From the NCBI GenBank assembly GCA_032622095.1, contig CP136062.1, positions 51,291,349-51,355,348 of the forward strand: 64,000 nucleotides of DNA. The letters run 5' to 3'. The position numbers and the translations under genes were made by a program. The notes under the pieces were generated by a model. That model did not search any database. It had not been told where the DNA came from and saw only the letters and a program-made list of their open reading frames with translations. Shown one piece after another: positions 1-11,284 of the stretch (the stretch's first letter is position 1; each line of letters opens with the position of its first letter). Source of the DNA: Siphonodentalium dalli. Its lineage: Eukaryota > Mollusca > Scaphopoda > Gadilida > Siphonodentaliidae.

Positions 1-976
1 ACACGGTGTAAATTTTTAGGATTTTTGTTTTGAACCAAACCCAAGTTAATTACAATAGTTACTAATATCCAACATTTTCATGCTTCAAATTTCCTACTTT
101 TCAGACTTTTTTATGATAAACCCTCGTCCTAGTATGACATGGTCTTCTGCACCTACTATTGTTGCTGCTCTGTAACACTACTTCACACTATGGAGCTATA
201 CCACCTGTGTTATTACAGCGGTGTTTTCTTATGTAAAGTTATCCTCCATTTTCTCTGTTAATAAGACAGACTTAGCACTGTTTTGTGTCAAGTTTCCTTG
301 CTGTATAACTAACACAATCTGTTACTCACCTCCTTGTTTGACACCTACAGACCAGCGTTGACAGAAAGTAAACATTCATGGTAGATAGATACCCACACAA
401 CATTATATCTACCCACTGACTGTTGTGTTAACACCTGGGTCCATATGGGCAGTGAATCATACCCAGGGAACAGGATTGGTTCTACTACATGGGAGGCATG
501 GGGGTGGGGGGGAGGGGGGGGTTTCTTTGTTTCAAACACATAACATTAGTCCGAGATTTGGCTACAGGGTTGGGGAGTGTCCATCTAGAAATTTCCAACT
601 GCACACCCCCCTCCAATCTGAAACAGAGAATACTCCCAACTGTACCTCAATCTGATACCCTCATCAAGGTTACTTATGGCCATTTCCATTCAGAATATTG
701 ATCGATATGAAGAAAATATGCGACTGTTAGTCTAAAACAATTTCCAACTGCTGTTGTGTCAGGCATGAAATTTACAACTGTTGAAAATTTGTATCAAAGT
801 TGATTGCTCAAACTTAACCCCCCTCCTCTAATCAGGCGAGTCTCCACCAGGGACTTTGCTAGAGGGTCCCCGTGGAGTGGGTGGGTGTCCAATCTTTTGT
901 ACATTTAAAATAATTAAACCATAAAACCTTTAATGCCACATTTAACACAGGTTGCACAAGCAGTTATGTCTCCAGA
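1..976. other. Unassigned non-coding stretch
   Basis: No gene or recognised repeat family is visible. A purine-rich G tract lies near 500-521. The short open frames here overlap one another on both strands and show no domain. Confidence 0.5.
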
Positions 977-978
977 TA

Positions 979-1191
979 CAGTAATGCCCTGAATAATCGA
1001 CTCCTTAACCACAGCAGAATTATGGGTAATTTTTCATGATTTAGTCGGAAATATGGCTTGTTGCCATTCATCGGAAAGCTCTCAGTAAGAGCTTTCCGAT
1101 GAATGGCAACAAGCCATATTTCCGACTAAATCCTGAAAAGTTACCCATAATTCTGATGTGGTTAAAGAGTCGATTATTTAAGGCATTACTG
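979..1191. mobile_element. FB1 foldback MITE, full-length copy
   Basis: This is a reference copy of family FB1. It starts CAGTAATGCCC and ends with the inverted form, flanked by TA on both sides (977-978, 1192-1193). The two arms of about 105 bp are near-perfect reverse complements meeting at the centre (about 1082-1088). TA duplication with CAGT ends is the usual signature of Tc1/mariner-derived MITEs; assignment to that superfamily is inference because no transposase is present. Confidence 0.88.
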
Positions 1192-1193
1192 TA

Positions 1194-2600
1194 TGTCTGT
1201 CCTGGATACAGGGCTGGACTAACTGCCAGGTGGATGTACTCTGATTGAGAATAAATCCATGTGTACACTGAACAAGAACAAATACATGTTCAATCAGCAC
1301 AATTGACAAATTATTGGAATATAATGCTGATAAAGTAGTGGGTGCCAAGCAAACTATAAACATGTTCCCTGAACCATAAGATTAAAAGTGTCACAGTATA
1401 TGCACATAATCTATAGATATCATAGAATTTTCTATAGGTGCGTTACCATTTTAAGTTTATTCTTGCTTCTGGTTGGAACGGGTGGAACCTTCATCGTTCC
1501 GATACGTTCCTATGGATTATTCTCACATTGTATGCCTTAAGGGTAAGTCTCAGAATTTTTAGTCGGCGATTATTGTGGGTATTATGTGAAAAGGTTCAGT
1601 TTGGGGAAATCGTTCCGCTACGCATTAAACTGACATTTTCGGAAGGTGACCAATCAAATACACGATTCGTGCTGTTTGAGAGCAGCATTCAGGCTGTCAT
1701 AGGCCCAATAGCACTCTTCAGTCTAGCGAAATGATGCTATTTATAGAACAGCGAGAGCACGTGGCGTTGTTTATAAACAGAGGGTCAGACATTCTCCGGT
1801 ATTACAATATTACAATACGTTGCCCTACCTTGCGCAATTTAAACATGTCATCCCATAAAACAGTGATGGTGGGTCTTATAATAAAACTCGGGCCACTGTA
1901 ATTTTTGGTATGGCTTAGGCAATAATGGCAGTAAGAAATGAGGAGAAAATCACATAGAAAATATAACTTTGACGCCCTTTCCTAAGCTAAAATAAAACAG
2001 ATAAAATATGAGATTTAAGGATTAATTAGTTATTGCCGGAACGAGAAATTAACTGTGGATACTGTTAAAATTGGACATATATATGCAGCAAGTATTTTGT
2101 TCGTGTCCGTAGCCCCACTAAGGAGTTCCCGGACCCAACTCCTGTCACTTACGGTATACTCCCGAGCAAATTATGACATTTTTGTATAGACGTCAGACAA
2201 AGCGAAAATGAATGTCAAATGATGTGTTACCAAATCGAAAAATACGACTGTATTCACAAATTCGAACAATGTTACTATAGTGTCAAGTGATATAGTATTT
2301 TATTGTTCATATATCATAGACATGTTCAAATCAGTTTGTATTTTACATGTACATGTATAGGTGACAGTTAATTTACAGATTCAGGATCAGACATACATGT
2401 ATGCATAACTGGATCCTGATATTTACAAAATTAATGTTTCAGGGATGTTGTTACGTTGTTGTTAAAATGAAAATAGAATAAACTAATGTATACATGCACC
2501 CATTGAGTTTTACAACCTGCGACATGTGTGACAGTTTCAAGAATGCCACCCTGACCCTAACATATTGGAATGTTTACATTCCGATGTCCACAAAATGGTC
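1194..2600. other. Unassigned stretch with one 98-codon frame
   Basis: An open frame at 1438-1734 (+) would encode about 98 residues. I recognise no domain in it, its start is arbitrary, and I cannot tell an exon from chance. The rest is AT-rich with no repeat family I can name. Confidence 0.35.
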
Positions 2601-2615
2601 GAATTAAGCTCGCCA

Positions 2616-2800
2616 CATGACATAAATAGAGGATATGAAATGAGTGTTTCTCTCATATGATATTTATTAAACGAGTCTAAGAATTTTTAGTTTTCTCGAG
2701 CCTCTGGCGAGAGAAAACTGAAAATTCGTGACGAGTTTCATAAATATCATATGAGAGAAACACGAATTACATATTCTATTTATCATATGACACATATAAA
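2616..2800. repeat. Foldback repeat with stop-rich arms
   Basis: The two halves around 2700 are imperfect inverted copies: GTGTTTCTCTCATATGATAT on the left and its reverse complement on the right (about 2741-2763), with TTTTCTC/GAGAAAA at the centre. A partial echo of the right end recurs at about 2993-3046 (ACGAATTACATATTCTATTT, then AATGTCCAAAAC), so this is likely a mobile foldback with a degenerate neighbour. Confidence 0.6.
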
Positions 2801-3046
2801 TTGATTATGATGTCCAAAACGCACACAAATCACTAAATAGCTATATGACATCGGCAGCAAAAGGTTAATGTGACGTCACTTCATTGCACCGGAAGCCCAA
2901 TTACACCTGGTGAACTAGCAGAAATAATATGCACGCAAAGATATAGTGCGCTATTCTGTTCTCAGTTTGTGACATTATATCGTATGTTTATTAGATAAAT
3001 ACGAATTACATATTCTATTTATCGTATAACAATGTCCAAAACTATG

Positions 3047-4069
3047 TATTTCATGATTATAATTGCGAGAATTTCGGCATCACGTTGATTCGTGTATTTG
3101 ACACGCACGATTTTGACCTGCATTTAGTCAGAGATGCGGCTCGGCCCCCGGCTGCCATTCAGCCAATCAGAACACACTTTTTGTCAACAAACTAATCAAA
3201 TTATCGGAAGGTGATATGAATTAGTAATTGATATGAAATTGATTTATGACATAGTTTCCAACGTAAATAATGATTGAGTCATATGATAAATCTCAATAGG
3301 GCGCCGACTGATGAGTTTTATGCATGACATGCATTCGTAGACAGTACAAACCGTTGTGTCCAGGTGGAGACATGACCACAGTAACAGGCGTTCTGTTGTA
3401 AGATAATATACCAACATCTGGTAAATTATTGACTGTTTCACTGCATGTTGAAATTTAGCGTTGGGAACTTCACCCTGCATCAATTTTACGTAAAAAACGG
3501 ACGACCAGGCATTTTTTCTATAGAGAGATGTGAATACTGGCTCCAGTGAATGTCCGACCCTGTTTACAGCTGGTGCTAAATTGGCTCCGCCCACATACGA
3601 TGACGTCTATCGTGAAGAGTGCTATTGAACAATGCTAAAAAAAAAATTTAAAAAAAATTTCATTTGGCCAAACTTTTGGCCAAAGTTAATTTTACCTAAT
3701 TGATTTTGTAATGGAAGCGACATGAGAATCAAATTCATATTATGATCATCTGCTAATTGATTAGGTGATACAGCTTAATGAGTAACAAAAGGCACTCATG
3801 GCAGTGTACTATCAAATAATGGGCCACCACATGCAATAAAACAGTAACGAGGATTAACAATAATGAAACCTTTGTCTGTCATAAGGCAGAATGGTAGATG
3901 GTGGGTATAGTGGTATATTGTCAAGTAACAATGGTGGGATTAAAGAAGTCTAGACACAGTATATGAAGGTATGGACATAATTATATAGAATGTTAGATGT
4001 TAAATAAAACTAAAATATTCATTAATTGTGAGATCCGAAAATGAGGATTTAATTTGGCCATAAAAAATC
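3047..4069. other. Unassigned stretch with a 116-codon minus-strand frame
   Basis: A minus-strand frame at 3244-3594 would encode about 116 residues; no domain is recognisable and it may be chance. Near 3630-3690 there is a poly-A/T tract followed by a small palindrome around TTGGCCAAA. Nothing else is supported. Confidence 0.3.
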
Positions 4070-4084
4070 AAATGCAGCAGCACA

Positions 4085-4350
4085 AAATAATGCCCCCCAT
4101 TTTATCAACATACAATTACCCCCTCTCCCCCTTTCCCACCCCAGGGTCACAATCTATTTGTCTAGTTACTTCAGCATGTATCTCTCCTAACTGTTGGAGG
4201 TATGGCATCCAGTGAGCTGCACCTCAGATAACAAAGCTATTATTCAAAGAATGCCTCCAATGGCAATCAGGAACTGATACCCGGCTTATCATCATTAACC
4301 TCAGGGTTATTCCTATCAATTTATTTTTAAAGGGGGAGATGTGATTATAT
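4085..4350 (+). repeat. Repeat family O, copy 1
   Basis: Diverged copy of an interspersed repeat also found at 6775-7080 and 8450-8735. Shared landmarks in order are CCCCAGGGTCACAAT, GAGCTGCACCT, GCAATCAGGAACTGATACC, CATTAACCTCAGGGT and a terminal run resembling TTTAAAGGGGGAGATGTG. No coding potential was seen. Confidence 0.7.
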
Positions 4351-4442
4351 GGTGGGTTCAATAAGCAGTTTATTCCAATGTGAGCCAGTCATATATGTGG
4401 GGCTAAAGCTTCTACAAACATCAACCCTATACCCACTTTAAA

Positions 4443-4935
4443 AAAAAAAGGGGTATATTGTTTTGCACCCATCCGTCGTCTGCCATACCGTACATCCATC
4501 CGTTCAATGTCTGTTCATGTCATAACTTGAATAGTAGTGTTTGGATCTCAATGAAATTTGGTATGGATGTTCACTACTATGAGGACATTCAATAGAGTGT
4601 TCCATTGTTTTGTTCTGATTTTCCATTCTAGAGTTATTCATCTTTGTTTATCTGGAAATGTTGGCTTTTTGGTCTGTCCGATGTCTGTTCAGGTCATAAC
4701 TTGAACAGTAGTGCTTGGATCTCAATAATATTTGGTATGGATGTTCACCGCTATGAGGATATTCAATGGTGTGTTCAATCGTTTTGTTTTGGTTTTTCAT
4801 TCTATAGTTATTCATCTTTGTTTATATGAAAATGCTGATTTTTGGGTCCATCTGTCTTGAGTATATCAGTCATAGGTTATAGATATGCCCACACTAGGCG
4901 GTATGCCACAAGGGGGTATGCACCGGACGATAGTC
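4443..4935 (+). repeat. Repeat family N (CCATCCGT type), copy 1
   Basis: The stretch starts with GGGGTATATTG and a CCATCCGTC-rich segment, then carries two imperfect copies of a unit containing GGATCTCAATGAAATTTGG and GAGTTATTCATCTTTGTTTA (near 4530-4650 and 4700-4830). It ends with CTAGGCGGTATGCCAC. Related copies lie at 9718-10070 and 43030-43385. Transposon class unknown. Confidence 0.6.
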
Positions 4936-4936
4936 C

Positions 4937-5048
4937 ATCTCTTGTTTAATGTGTTCCGTACAGGGTTTAACTGTAATTGTATTTACATTTTTGCCAAAAT
5001 TCCGCACCTGGACTTGAAAGTTAGTGTTTTGTACATTCCATTTAATGT
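4937..5048 (+). repeat. Repeat family P, copy 1
   Basis: About 110 bp recurring at 7110-7222 with high similarity: CATCTCTTGTTTAATGTGTT, then TTTAACTGTAATTGTATTTAC and GCACCTGGACTTGA. It follows family N here and family O at the second site, so it is an independent interspersed repeat or part of a larger element. Confidence 0.65.
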
Positions 5049-5090
5049 AGGGCCCTGCAAATTGGGCATTTTAGTTTCAAATCGAATCTC

Positions 5091-5232
5091 GAATCAATCC
5101 AGCCAATTGATACCGAATTGCATCAAATCTCAAATCGAATCATTACATTAGACGTATCCTCGAATCGATCCAGCCAATTGATACCGAATTGCATCGAATC
5201 TCAAATCGAATCATTACATTAGACGTATCAAT
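5091..5232 (+). repeat. 71-bp tandem duplication
   Basis: Two nearly identical 71-bp units start at 5091 and 5162, each with CCAGCCAATTGATACCGAA and ATTACATTAGACGTATC. A looser array of ATCGAATC motifs reappears near 5640-5690. Confidence 0.8.
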
Positions 5233-5747
5233 AGTGAAGATGTAGATATATCACTTGACTGAGTGGCCATACCGGTATCTATTTAATAACTTTGTAACGA
5301 CGATAACTATATAATGTAAATATTATACATAAATGGATCAAATTTGCATTGAACCAATTAAGTGTGCATTATTTGTGGCTATCGCTGCTATAGAATATCG
5401 AAATGCTCTCTTAAGCAATAATGAAGTCAGTAAGCATTCACATAGCTGTAGTTCGACATATATCTGAAATTTTGCTTGATCAGTTTAATCAGTAGTTATA
5501 GTATAGCTCAGTCTACACCAGTGTTTGTAATGTGTGGTCTTTCATTGGTATCATAAGCTATCTTCGCGAAAAAGCTATGTTGTCTGTTGCCGTAATGAGA
5601 ATACAACTGGTGCCAATGAATCGATACAACTCGAATCAGGAGAGCCGATTTCGCATTGAATCAGATGAAAGATTCTGAATCGAATCGAATCGATTCACAT
5701 GCCCCTAGTTTAATAGTATGATATTATATAGATTATGAATGGCTTGG
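5233..5747. other. Unassigned AT-rich stretch
   Basis: No gene or repeat family is identified apart from scattered GAATCGAATC motifs near its right end. Confidence 0.4.
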
Positions 5748-5850
5748 AGTTGACTATGCCATAATAGTGGGCTGAGAGGAGGAATAGTCCACGAGAGGCA
5801 GGTGAGGGGACTATTCCTCCTCGAGGACCACTACTTTGGCATAGTCAATG
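5748..5850. repeat. Short foldback hairpin
   Basis: Inverted arms TTGACTATGCCATAATAGTG and GAGGAGGAATAGTCC on the left pair with GGACTATTCCTCCTC and CACTACTTTGGCATAGTCAA on the right, around a loop of about 20 bp near 5800. Confidence 0.75.
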
Positions 5851-6120
5851 ACAAGACATTCATTATTTATTATATTATATCGAACATTGGTGCCATGCAA
5901 TTCTCACACAATTTCTGTGTCTGATTTTGTCACATTTGTATTTACTGTGAATTTTGGAAATCAGTCTCAGATTTTAGAATTTACGGCAATCTTTTGATGA
6001 TGGCAGGGGAGCATAACTACGTTATTAGTTACATCTAATAGCATCTCTTCAAGATTCATGTATTTATTGCTATAAATACGTCATTAGCAAAGACATTTTG
6101 GCGAAATTTTAGAAGTTAAC

Positions 6121-6284
6121 TTGCTTAACTAAACTAAACGGACAAACTATTAAATACATTGGCTAGATATGATCGGACATTTGTAAGATCATTGCAATTC
6201 ACTTGCTTAACTAAACTAAACGGACAAACTTTTAAATACATTGGCTAGATATGATCGGACATTTGTAAGATCATTGCAATTCAC
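6121..6284 (+). repeat. 82-bp tandem duplication
   Basis: Two copies, at 6121-6202 and 6203-6284, are almost identical; one visible difference is ACTATT versus ACTTTT. This indicates recent local duplication. Confidence 0.9.
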
Positions 6285-6520
6285 CAATAGATCGAATGAT
6301 ATACCGATACTGCAACAAGTATCATACAAGGTATAGTTTAAGATAGGCCGTATCTTCAGACGGCAACCAGATTTCACGAAATGAGTTTGTTACTATAAAT
6401 AGAAAAAGAATAGCAGGCATGTAGGAATCCTACTGGGGTACTATCGTAAAATAGTATAGCAGTGTGCAGCCAATCAGAATGCGAGAAAGTCACGTGAGAT
6501 ACATGTGTAATATTGTTTAA

Positions 6521-6764
6521 CCCTTTACCCAACAAACCGGCCAAAACCGGCCAAATAAAGCATCAACAGCCTAAAATATCTTCGGTCTGTCTCAATAGAA
6601 CCATACAAATATGGATATCATTGGAACCGGCTCCTTGACCACATTGTGATAGTTACAGTTATGCCCTGTGCCAATGCATTCTCTTATATATGCGAGTCGA
6701 CCATAGGTCGACTCGCATATATAAGAGAATGCATTGGCACAGGGCCGTTCTGTTGGGTAAAGGG
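6521..6764 (-). mobile_element. PB element (TTAA-flanked MITE), short copy
   Basis: The element is bounded by CCCTTTACCCAACA and its inverted form, with TTAA duplications at 6517-6520 and 6765-6768. TTAA targeting with CCCTTT/AAAGGG ends is piggyBac-like. It contains one central hairpin built on GCCAATGCATTCTCTTATAT and a conserved arm with TTCGGTCTGTCTC. No transposase is present. Confidence 0.87.
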
Positions 6765-6774
6765 TTAATAGCGC

Positions 6775-7080
6775 CTGGTATATATTGACTGGTATAGTGC
6801 TGCATATTGAAGGGCAATTATACCTCTCTGCCCCAGGGTCACAATATATTTGTCTGGCGATATATATAAGTACTTGATGTATAGTTACATGGGCATGTCA
6901 CACAAGATTCTGTAATAACTGTAGGAGATAAGGCCACCACTGAGCTGCACCTGGGATAACAAAAATAATATTCAAAGAAATCCTCTGATAGCAATCAGGA
7001 ACTGATACCCCTCCGATCATCATTAACCTCAGGGTCATTCCTATAAATTTATTTTTAAAGGGGGGAGATGTGATTACAGA
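6775..7080 (+). repeat. Repeat family O, copy 2
   Basis: Clear homology to 4085-4350 and 8450-8735. Its left end, GCGCCTGGTATA followed by GACTGGTATAGTG, contains the motif that is amplified as the minisatellite at 7840-8440. Confidence 0.75.
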
Positions 7081-7109
7081 GTGTGATCAATACACTATGT
7101 CACTAACTC

Positions 7110-7222
7110 CATCTCTTGTTTAATGTGTTCCGTATAGGGTTTAACTGTAATTGTATTTACTTTTTTGTCAAAACTCTGCACCTGGACTTGAGAGTCAGTG
7201 TTTTGTACATACCTTTTAATGG
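7110..7222 (+). repeat. Repeat family P, copy 2
   Basis: Near-identical to 4937-5048. It is followed by GCGCCTGGTATA and then directly by an FB1 element. Confidence 0.7.
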
Positions 7223-7252
7223 TGTTTTATAGTGTTAATAGCGCCTGGTATA

Positions 7253-7836
7253 CAGTAATGCTCTAAGTAATCGACTCCTTAACCACAGCAGAATTATGGG
7301 TAACTTTTCAGGAATTAGTTGGAAATATGGCTTGTTGTCATTCATCGGAAAGCTCTCCCCGAGAGCTTTCCGATGAATGGCAACAAGCCATATTTCCGAC
7401 TAAATCCTGAAAAGTTACCCATAATTCTGCTGTGGTTAAAGTGATGTGAAACACTCCGGTAGGGTGGTCAAATATAAATGGAGAATAATCTTGTTCAAAT
7501 TAGTAATTTTTACAAATATTATATCCAAATTGACAACACACACTGTCATTCTTATATATTAATTAAATGCAGTGACTCTCGATGGCGAATAGTTTTCGTT
7601 AGTTTATCGCCGATATATGCATCCTGAATCGAGTAGTAAATATTTACATTTGAGCGTAGTTAAGACGATGTTTTTTATTGAGTGGTACGGTTGATTTACT
7701 TCAGATTTTCGGCGATGTTAGTAGAATGGTACATTCCTCCAGTTGGCATAGCGCCTGGGTACTAACTGATCAGTTTTACGCACTCGAACAAGTACATAAT
7801 ATGTCTTGAAGAAGTCAATTACTTAGAGAAGTACTG
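7253..7836. mobile_element. FB1 copy split by a nested TTAA element
   Basis: The left arm and most of the right arm run from 7253 to 7439, ending at GTGGTTAA. The missing tail reappears at 7811-7836 as a diverged form of GGAGTCGATTACTTAGAGC plus the terminal ACTG, with TA on both outer sides. Element D at 7440-7806 fills the gap. Confidence 0.82.
7440..7806 (+). mobile_element. Element D (TTAA-flanked), copy 1, nested in FB1
   Basis: Starts AGTGATGTGAAACACTCC after TTAA (7436-7439) and ends CATAATATGTCT before a mutated TTAA (TGAA, 7807-7810). Related copies at 21077-21445 and 46354-46723 have intact TTAA on both sides. The terminal inverted similarity is weak, so the superfamily is uncertain. 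Confidence 0.8.
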
Positions 7837-7839
7837 TAG

Positions 7840-8445
7840 CACCTGGTATAGTGGCTGTTATAGCACCTGGTATAGTGGCTGGCATAACACCTGGTATAGT
7901 GGCTGGTATATCACCTGGTATAGTGGCTGGTATAACACCTGGTATAGTGGCTGGTATATCACCTGGTATAGTGGCTGGTATATCACCTGGTATAGTGGCT
8001 GGTATATTACCTGGTATAGTGGCTGGTATATCACCTGGTATAGTGGCTGTTATAGCACCTGGTATAGTGGCTGGTATATCACCTGGTATAGTGGCTTGTA
8101 TATCACCTGGTATAGTGACTTATAGCACCTGGTATAGTGGCTGGTATATCACCTGGTATAGTGGCTGGTATATCACCTGGTATAGTGGCTGGTATAGTGG
8201 CTGGTATATCACCTGGTATAGTGGCTGGTATAGCACCTGGTATAGTGGCTGTTATAGCACCTGGTATAGTGGCTGGTATATCACCTGGTATAGTGGCTCT
8301 AATATCACCTGGTATAGTGGCTGGTATATCACCTGGTATAGTGGCTGGTATAGTGGCTGGTATAGCACCTGGTATAGTGGCTGGTATATCACCTGGTATA
8401 GTGGCTGGTATAGCACCTGGTATAGTGGCTGGTATGGTGCCTGCT
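7840..8445 (+). repeat. Minisatellite, CACCTGGTATAGTGGCTGGTATAT unit
   Basis: About 25 units of roughly 24 bp, with occasional shortened units (for example near 8190 and 8345). The unit length keeps frames open for up to 214 codons (7851-8495), but the peptide is purely repetitive and I do not call it a gene. The unit matches the left end of family O. Confidence 0.93.
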
Positions 8446-8449
8446 ATAG

Positions 8450-8735
8450 CTATAATGATATTGGTATAGTGGTGTATATTGAAGGGACAATTTAATACCT
8501 CTCTGCACCAGGGTCATGATATATTTTGTCTGGTGATGGGGACTTGATGTAGTTTACTTGGGCATTTCACACTAGATTCTGTTGTAACTGTAGGAGATAT
8601 TGCCACCACTGAGCTGCACCTCATATAACAAATATATTATTCAAAGAACTTCTCCTATAGCAATCAGGAATTGATACCAGACTGATCGTCATTAACCTTG
8701 GGGTCATTCCTATAAATTTATTTAAAGCCAGTAAT
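8450..8735 (+). repeat. Repeat family O, copy 3
   Basis: Follows the minisatellite directly and has the same order of landmarks as 6775-7080 (TATTGAAGGG, TACCTCTCTGC, GAGCTGCACCTC, GCAATCAGGAA). The array is therefore flanked by, and probably derived from, this family. Confidence 0.75.
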
Positions 8736-8837
8736 AATTAAGGGGACCAGAAGTGGGATTAATTGGCAGAGTTTATGATTTGTGCTTTGAGATGCATTCC
8801 AGTGTACACCTGTTTTACATATAGGGTTGAAGGTATA

Positions 8838-8935
8838 CACATCAGTCATTAGATGTCGCCAGCTGCCAGGTCCATGCACCTATGTATAGTGATCAGTCAT
8901 TACATGTCACCAGGTCCATGCACCTAGGTCTGCCC
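8838..8935 (+). repeat. Imperfect local duplication
   Basis: Two adjacent diverged units share CAGTCATTA.ATGTC.CCAG and CAGGTCCATGCACCTA. Nothing coding is seen around them. Confidence 0.6.
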
Positions 8936-8960
8936 ATCAGACATTGCACGGCGCCAGCTG

Positions 8961-9437
8961 CAGGCCTCAAAATATGGTGCTGGACTTTTGCAGAGTGAGG
9001 TCCCCAGAGGGTGAATTTAGTGACACTACCCTGCATAGCAGGTTAGCATCACTAAATTCACCCTCTGGTAACCTCATACTGCTTATAGGCCTCATCTGCT
9101 CTGGAAACTATCTTTATTAACAAAATAACAGGTCTTTATAGTTTCTGTAGAAACTTCTTTTATTTGTTTAATTTAGTTTCTCTATTTCCCAAATTGGCAG
9201 ACGGCACAGGATGCGACATATTGCATAATTGAGGTGCCCAATGGGTGGACATCACCATCTTCACCATCTGGGAACTTAAATCTGAGTCTAGGTCAACCAT
9301 AGCTGATGAGGCCATCCAGAATGAGGTCCCCAGAGAATGAATTTGGTGATGCTAGCCCACTATGTGGGGTAGCTTCACTAAATTCACCCATTGGGGACCT
9401 CATTCTGCAAATGTCCAGCACCATATGTTGAGGCCTG
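8961..9437. mobile_element. HM2 composite palindromic MITE, GGTGCTGG subfamily
   Basis: Ends are CAGGCCTCAAAATATGG and its inverted form, flanked by GCCAGCTG and GCCTGCTG (7 of 8 matching), which fits an 8-bp hAT-type duplication. Inside, two separate hairpins each carry GAGGTCCCCAGAGGGTGAAT or its complement. They flank a central AT-rich segment with further inverted copies of GGTGAATATTGTGATGT-like sequence. Confidence 0.8.
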
Positions 9438-9600
9438 GCCTGCTGCCAGGTTCATGTAGCTGTCATATATCCCACTGCCATGTTCATGAATTGTTCATGA
9501 AATGGCATGAACTATTCAAGGAGTGTTCATAAACCTTTTATGAACAGTTCTTCAAGTCATGAACATCTTGTCACCATTTGATAATACACTCACCTTCATA
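9438..9600. repeat. Cluster of TTCATGAA palindromes
   Basis: Multiple direct and inverted copies of GTTCATGAA/TTCATGAAC occur between about 9480 and 9570, so the segment can fold in several ways. Origin unknown. Confidence 0.6.
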
Positions 9601-9717
9601 CCGTCTGGCATATTCTAAGACATCCAGGGTTGCAAAAATAGGCGGGTCGCTAGAGAATTAGACTCAGAAGAAATATGCAATGAAGGTTTCTTGGTCTCAT
9701 TATACCCCAATCCCAAA

Positions 9718-10070
9718 AGATGTGGGGTATACTCGATTACATGCGTCCATCCATCTCTGTCGGTGCATCCATCCATCCATCCATCCGTCCGTCGGTCCAT
9801 CCGCTCATATATCTCAACCATGGGTGATCGGATCTCAATGAAATTTGATATGCATGTTTGGCATCAGGTGGGCTTTCAATGGAGGGTTCATTGATGTTGT
9901 TCTAATTTTCTGTTCAAGAGTTATCCCTCTTTTTTTATCTGAAAATGTTGGTTTTCTGTCCATCTGCTGATATATATCTCAACGCAATTTGGTATGCAGG
10001 TTTGGCGTCATGAGGGCTTTCAAAAGAGTTGCTTATCTGAAAATGTTGGATTTCCATCCATCATTCCTTA
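9718..10070 (+). repeat. Repeat family N, copy 2 (CATCCATCCGTCC type)
   Basis: A GTGGGGTATACTCGATTAC start and a CATCCATCC/GTCCGTCGGTCC tract are followed by GGATCTCAATGAAATTTG and GAGTTATCCCTCTTTTTTTA, with a second degraded unit to about 10060. It resembles 4443-4935. Confidence 0.55.
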
Positions 10071-11010
10071 GAATTGTCATGTAATTTGTTCTTCATCACA
10101 TTTTTTTTCACAATTTTGTTTCTGACCTGCCCATATTTGAAATTTCACCATGGGGGTATCCTAACCTCTTGATTTGTGTGGGAATGTGTCCTGAATCACA
10201 TCCAAAATCCATTTTGCTAAAAATTCCCAATTCAACATGGTGTTCAAAATGGCAGCTGGTATCAGAAAATGATGAATTTCTGCAGTAGGTGCACCAATTA
10301 ATGCCAAAATTAGTAATAAATTGAAATATATACAACAATGCTTTATAGTCATAATCCATATCTGTGGAATGTCTGCCACAAAATGGACAAAATAGAATGA
10401 AATTAACATTTTGTGCAAAATTGAAAAGCTATACATGTACATGTAGTTATATACGAATAGTAAATAAATGCTCAAATTATGTAAGGAAGAAGGATTGCAG
10501 AGTATAAGAGAAACTTTTGATCGGAGATGCACAAATTCTCTCTAATGTATCTCACTAGAGAGCAATTAAGCGAAAGCAGGGTCTCATACGATGGTTAAAT
10601 ATGGAATTTTGGGTGCCCATGCAGCAGAAACAGAAAAATAACACAGTACACAGTTTTATCTGTACTTTTTATCTTGAATCGTGTGATATATGTGTAATTT
10701 TAAACAGTTAAACACGATTTAATAGCGATGTATTGATTCTGTGACCTGTTCTAGAAACAGAACATATGTACTCACGATTGTAAACGATGATTATTTATTT
10801 TGCTATCTACAACATCAATCCTGGTCAAAATTGACTGCTATAGATTAGTATGAGAGATATCTATAAGGTAAAAATGATAGATTCTATTGTCCGTGTCTCA
10901 AAATAGGTTTCCATATGCAAAGGAACGGTATATTTATTGACGTCATATGTTTGCAACAATTATGTCAGATGTTTCAGATGACATCAGCAAGTCGGTTTTT
11001 AATTTAAAAT
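10071..11010. other. Unassigned AT-rich stretch
   Basis: No gene or repeat family is recognised. The longest frames (up to 123 codons on the minus strand at 10161-10532) lack any domain I know. Confidence 0.4.
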
Positions 11011-11017
11011 AGGACTA

Positions 11018-11160
11018 GAGTAATGCCCTAAATAATCGACTCCTTAATCACAGCAGAATTATGGGTAACTTTTCAGGATTTAGCCGGACATATGGCTTGT
11101 TGCCATTCTTCGGAAAGCTCTTATTTACCCATAATTCTGCAGTGGTTATGGAGTTGATTA
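11018..11160. mobile_element. FB1 copy, right arm internally deleted
   Basis: The left arm is intact from the start to CGGAAAGCTC. The right arm resumes at TTTACCCATAATTCTGC and lacks the stem-proximal part and the terminal CATTACTG. Confidence 0.75.
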
Positions 11161-11284
11161 TCCTTGCCATGACATCCCTGATTACAGTTATTACCAGGTA
11201 ACCCTATACAAAGTAACAGTATATTTATTGACGTCATTTCTTTGTGCCAATCATACAGCATCAGTTGGGCAGTTTTTCGATTTT

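Noticed and set aside
1438-1734. Host exon
   Set aside because: No domain and no splice context strong enough to separate it from chance.
7851-8495. A 214-residue protein
   Set aside because: The peptide is only the minisatellite read in frame.
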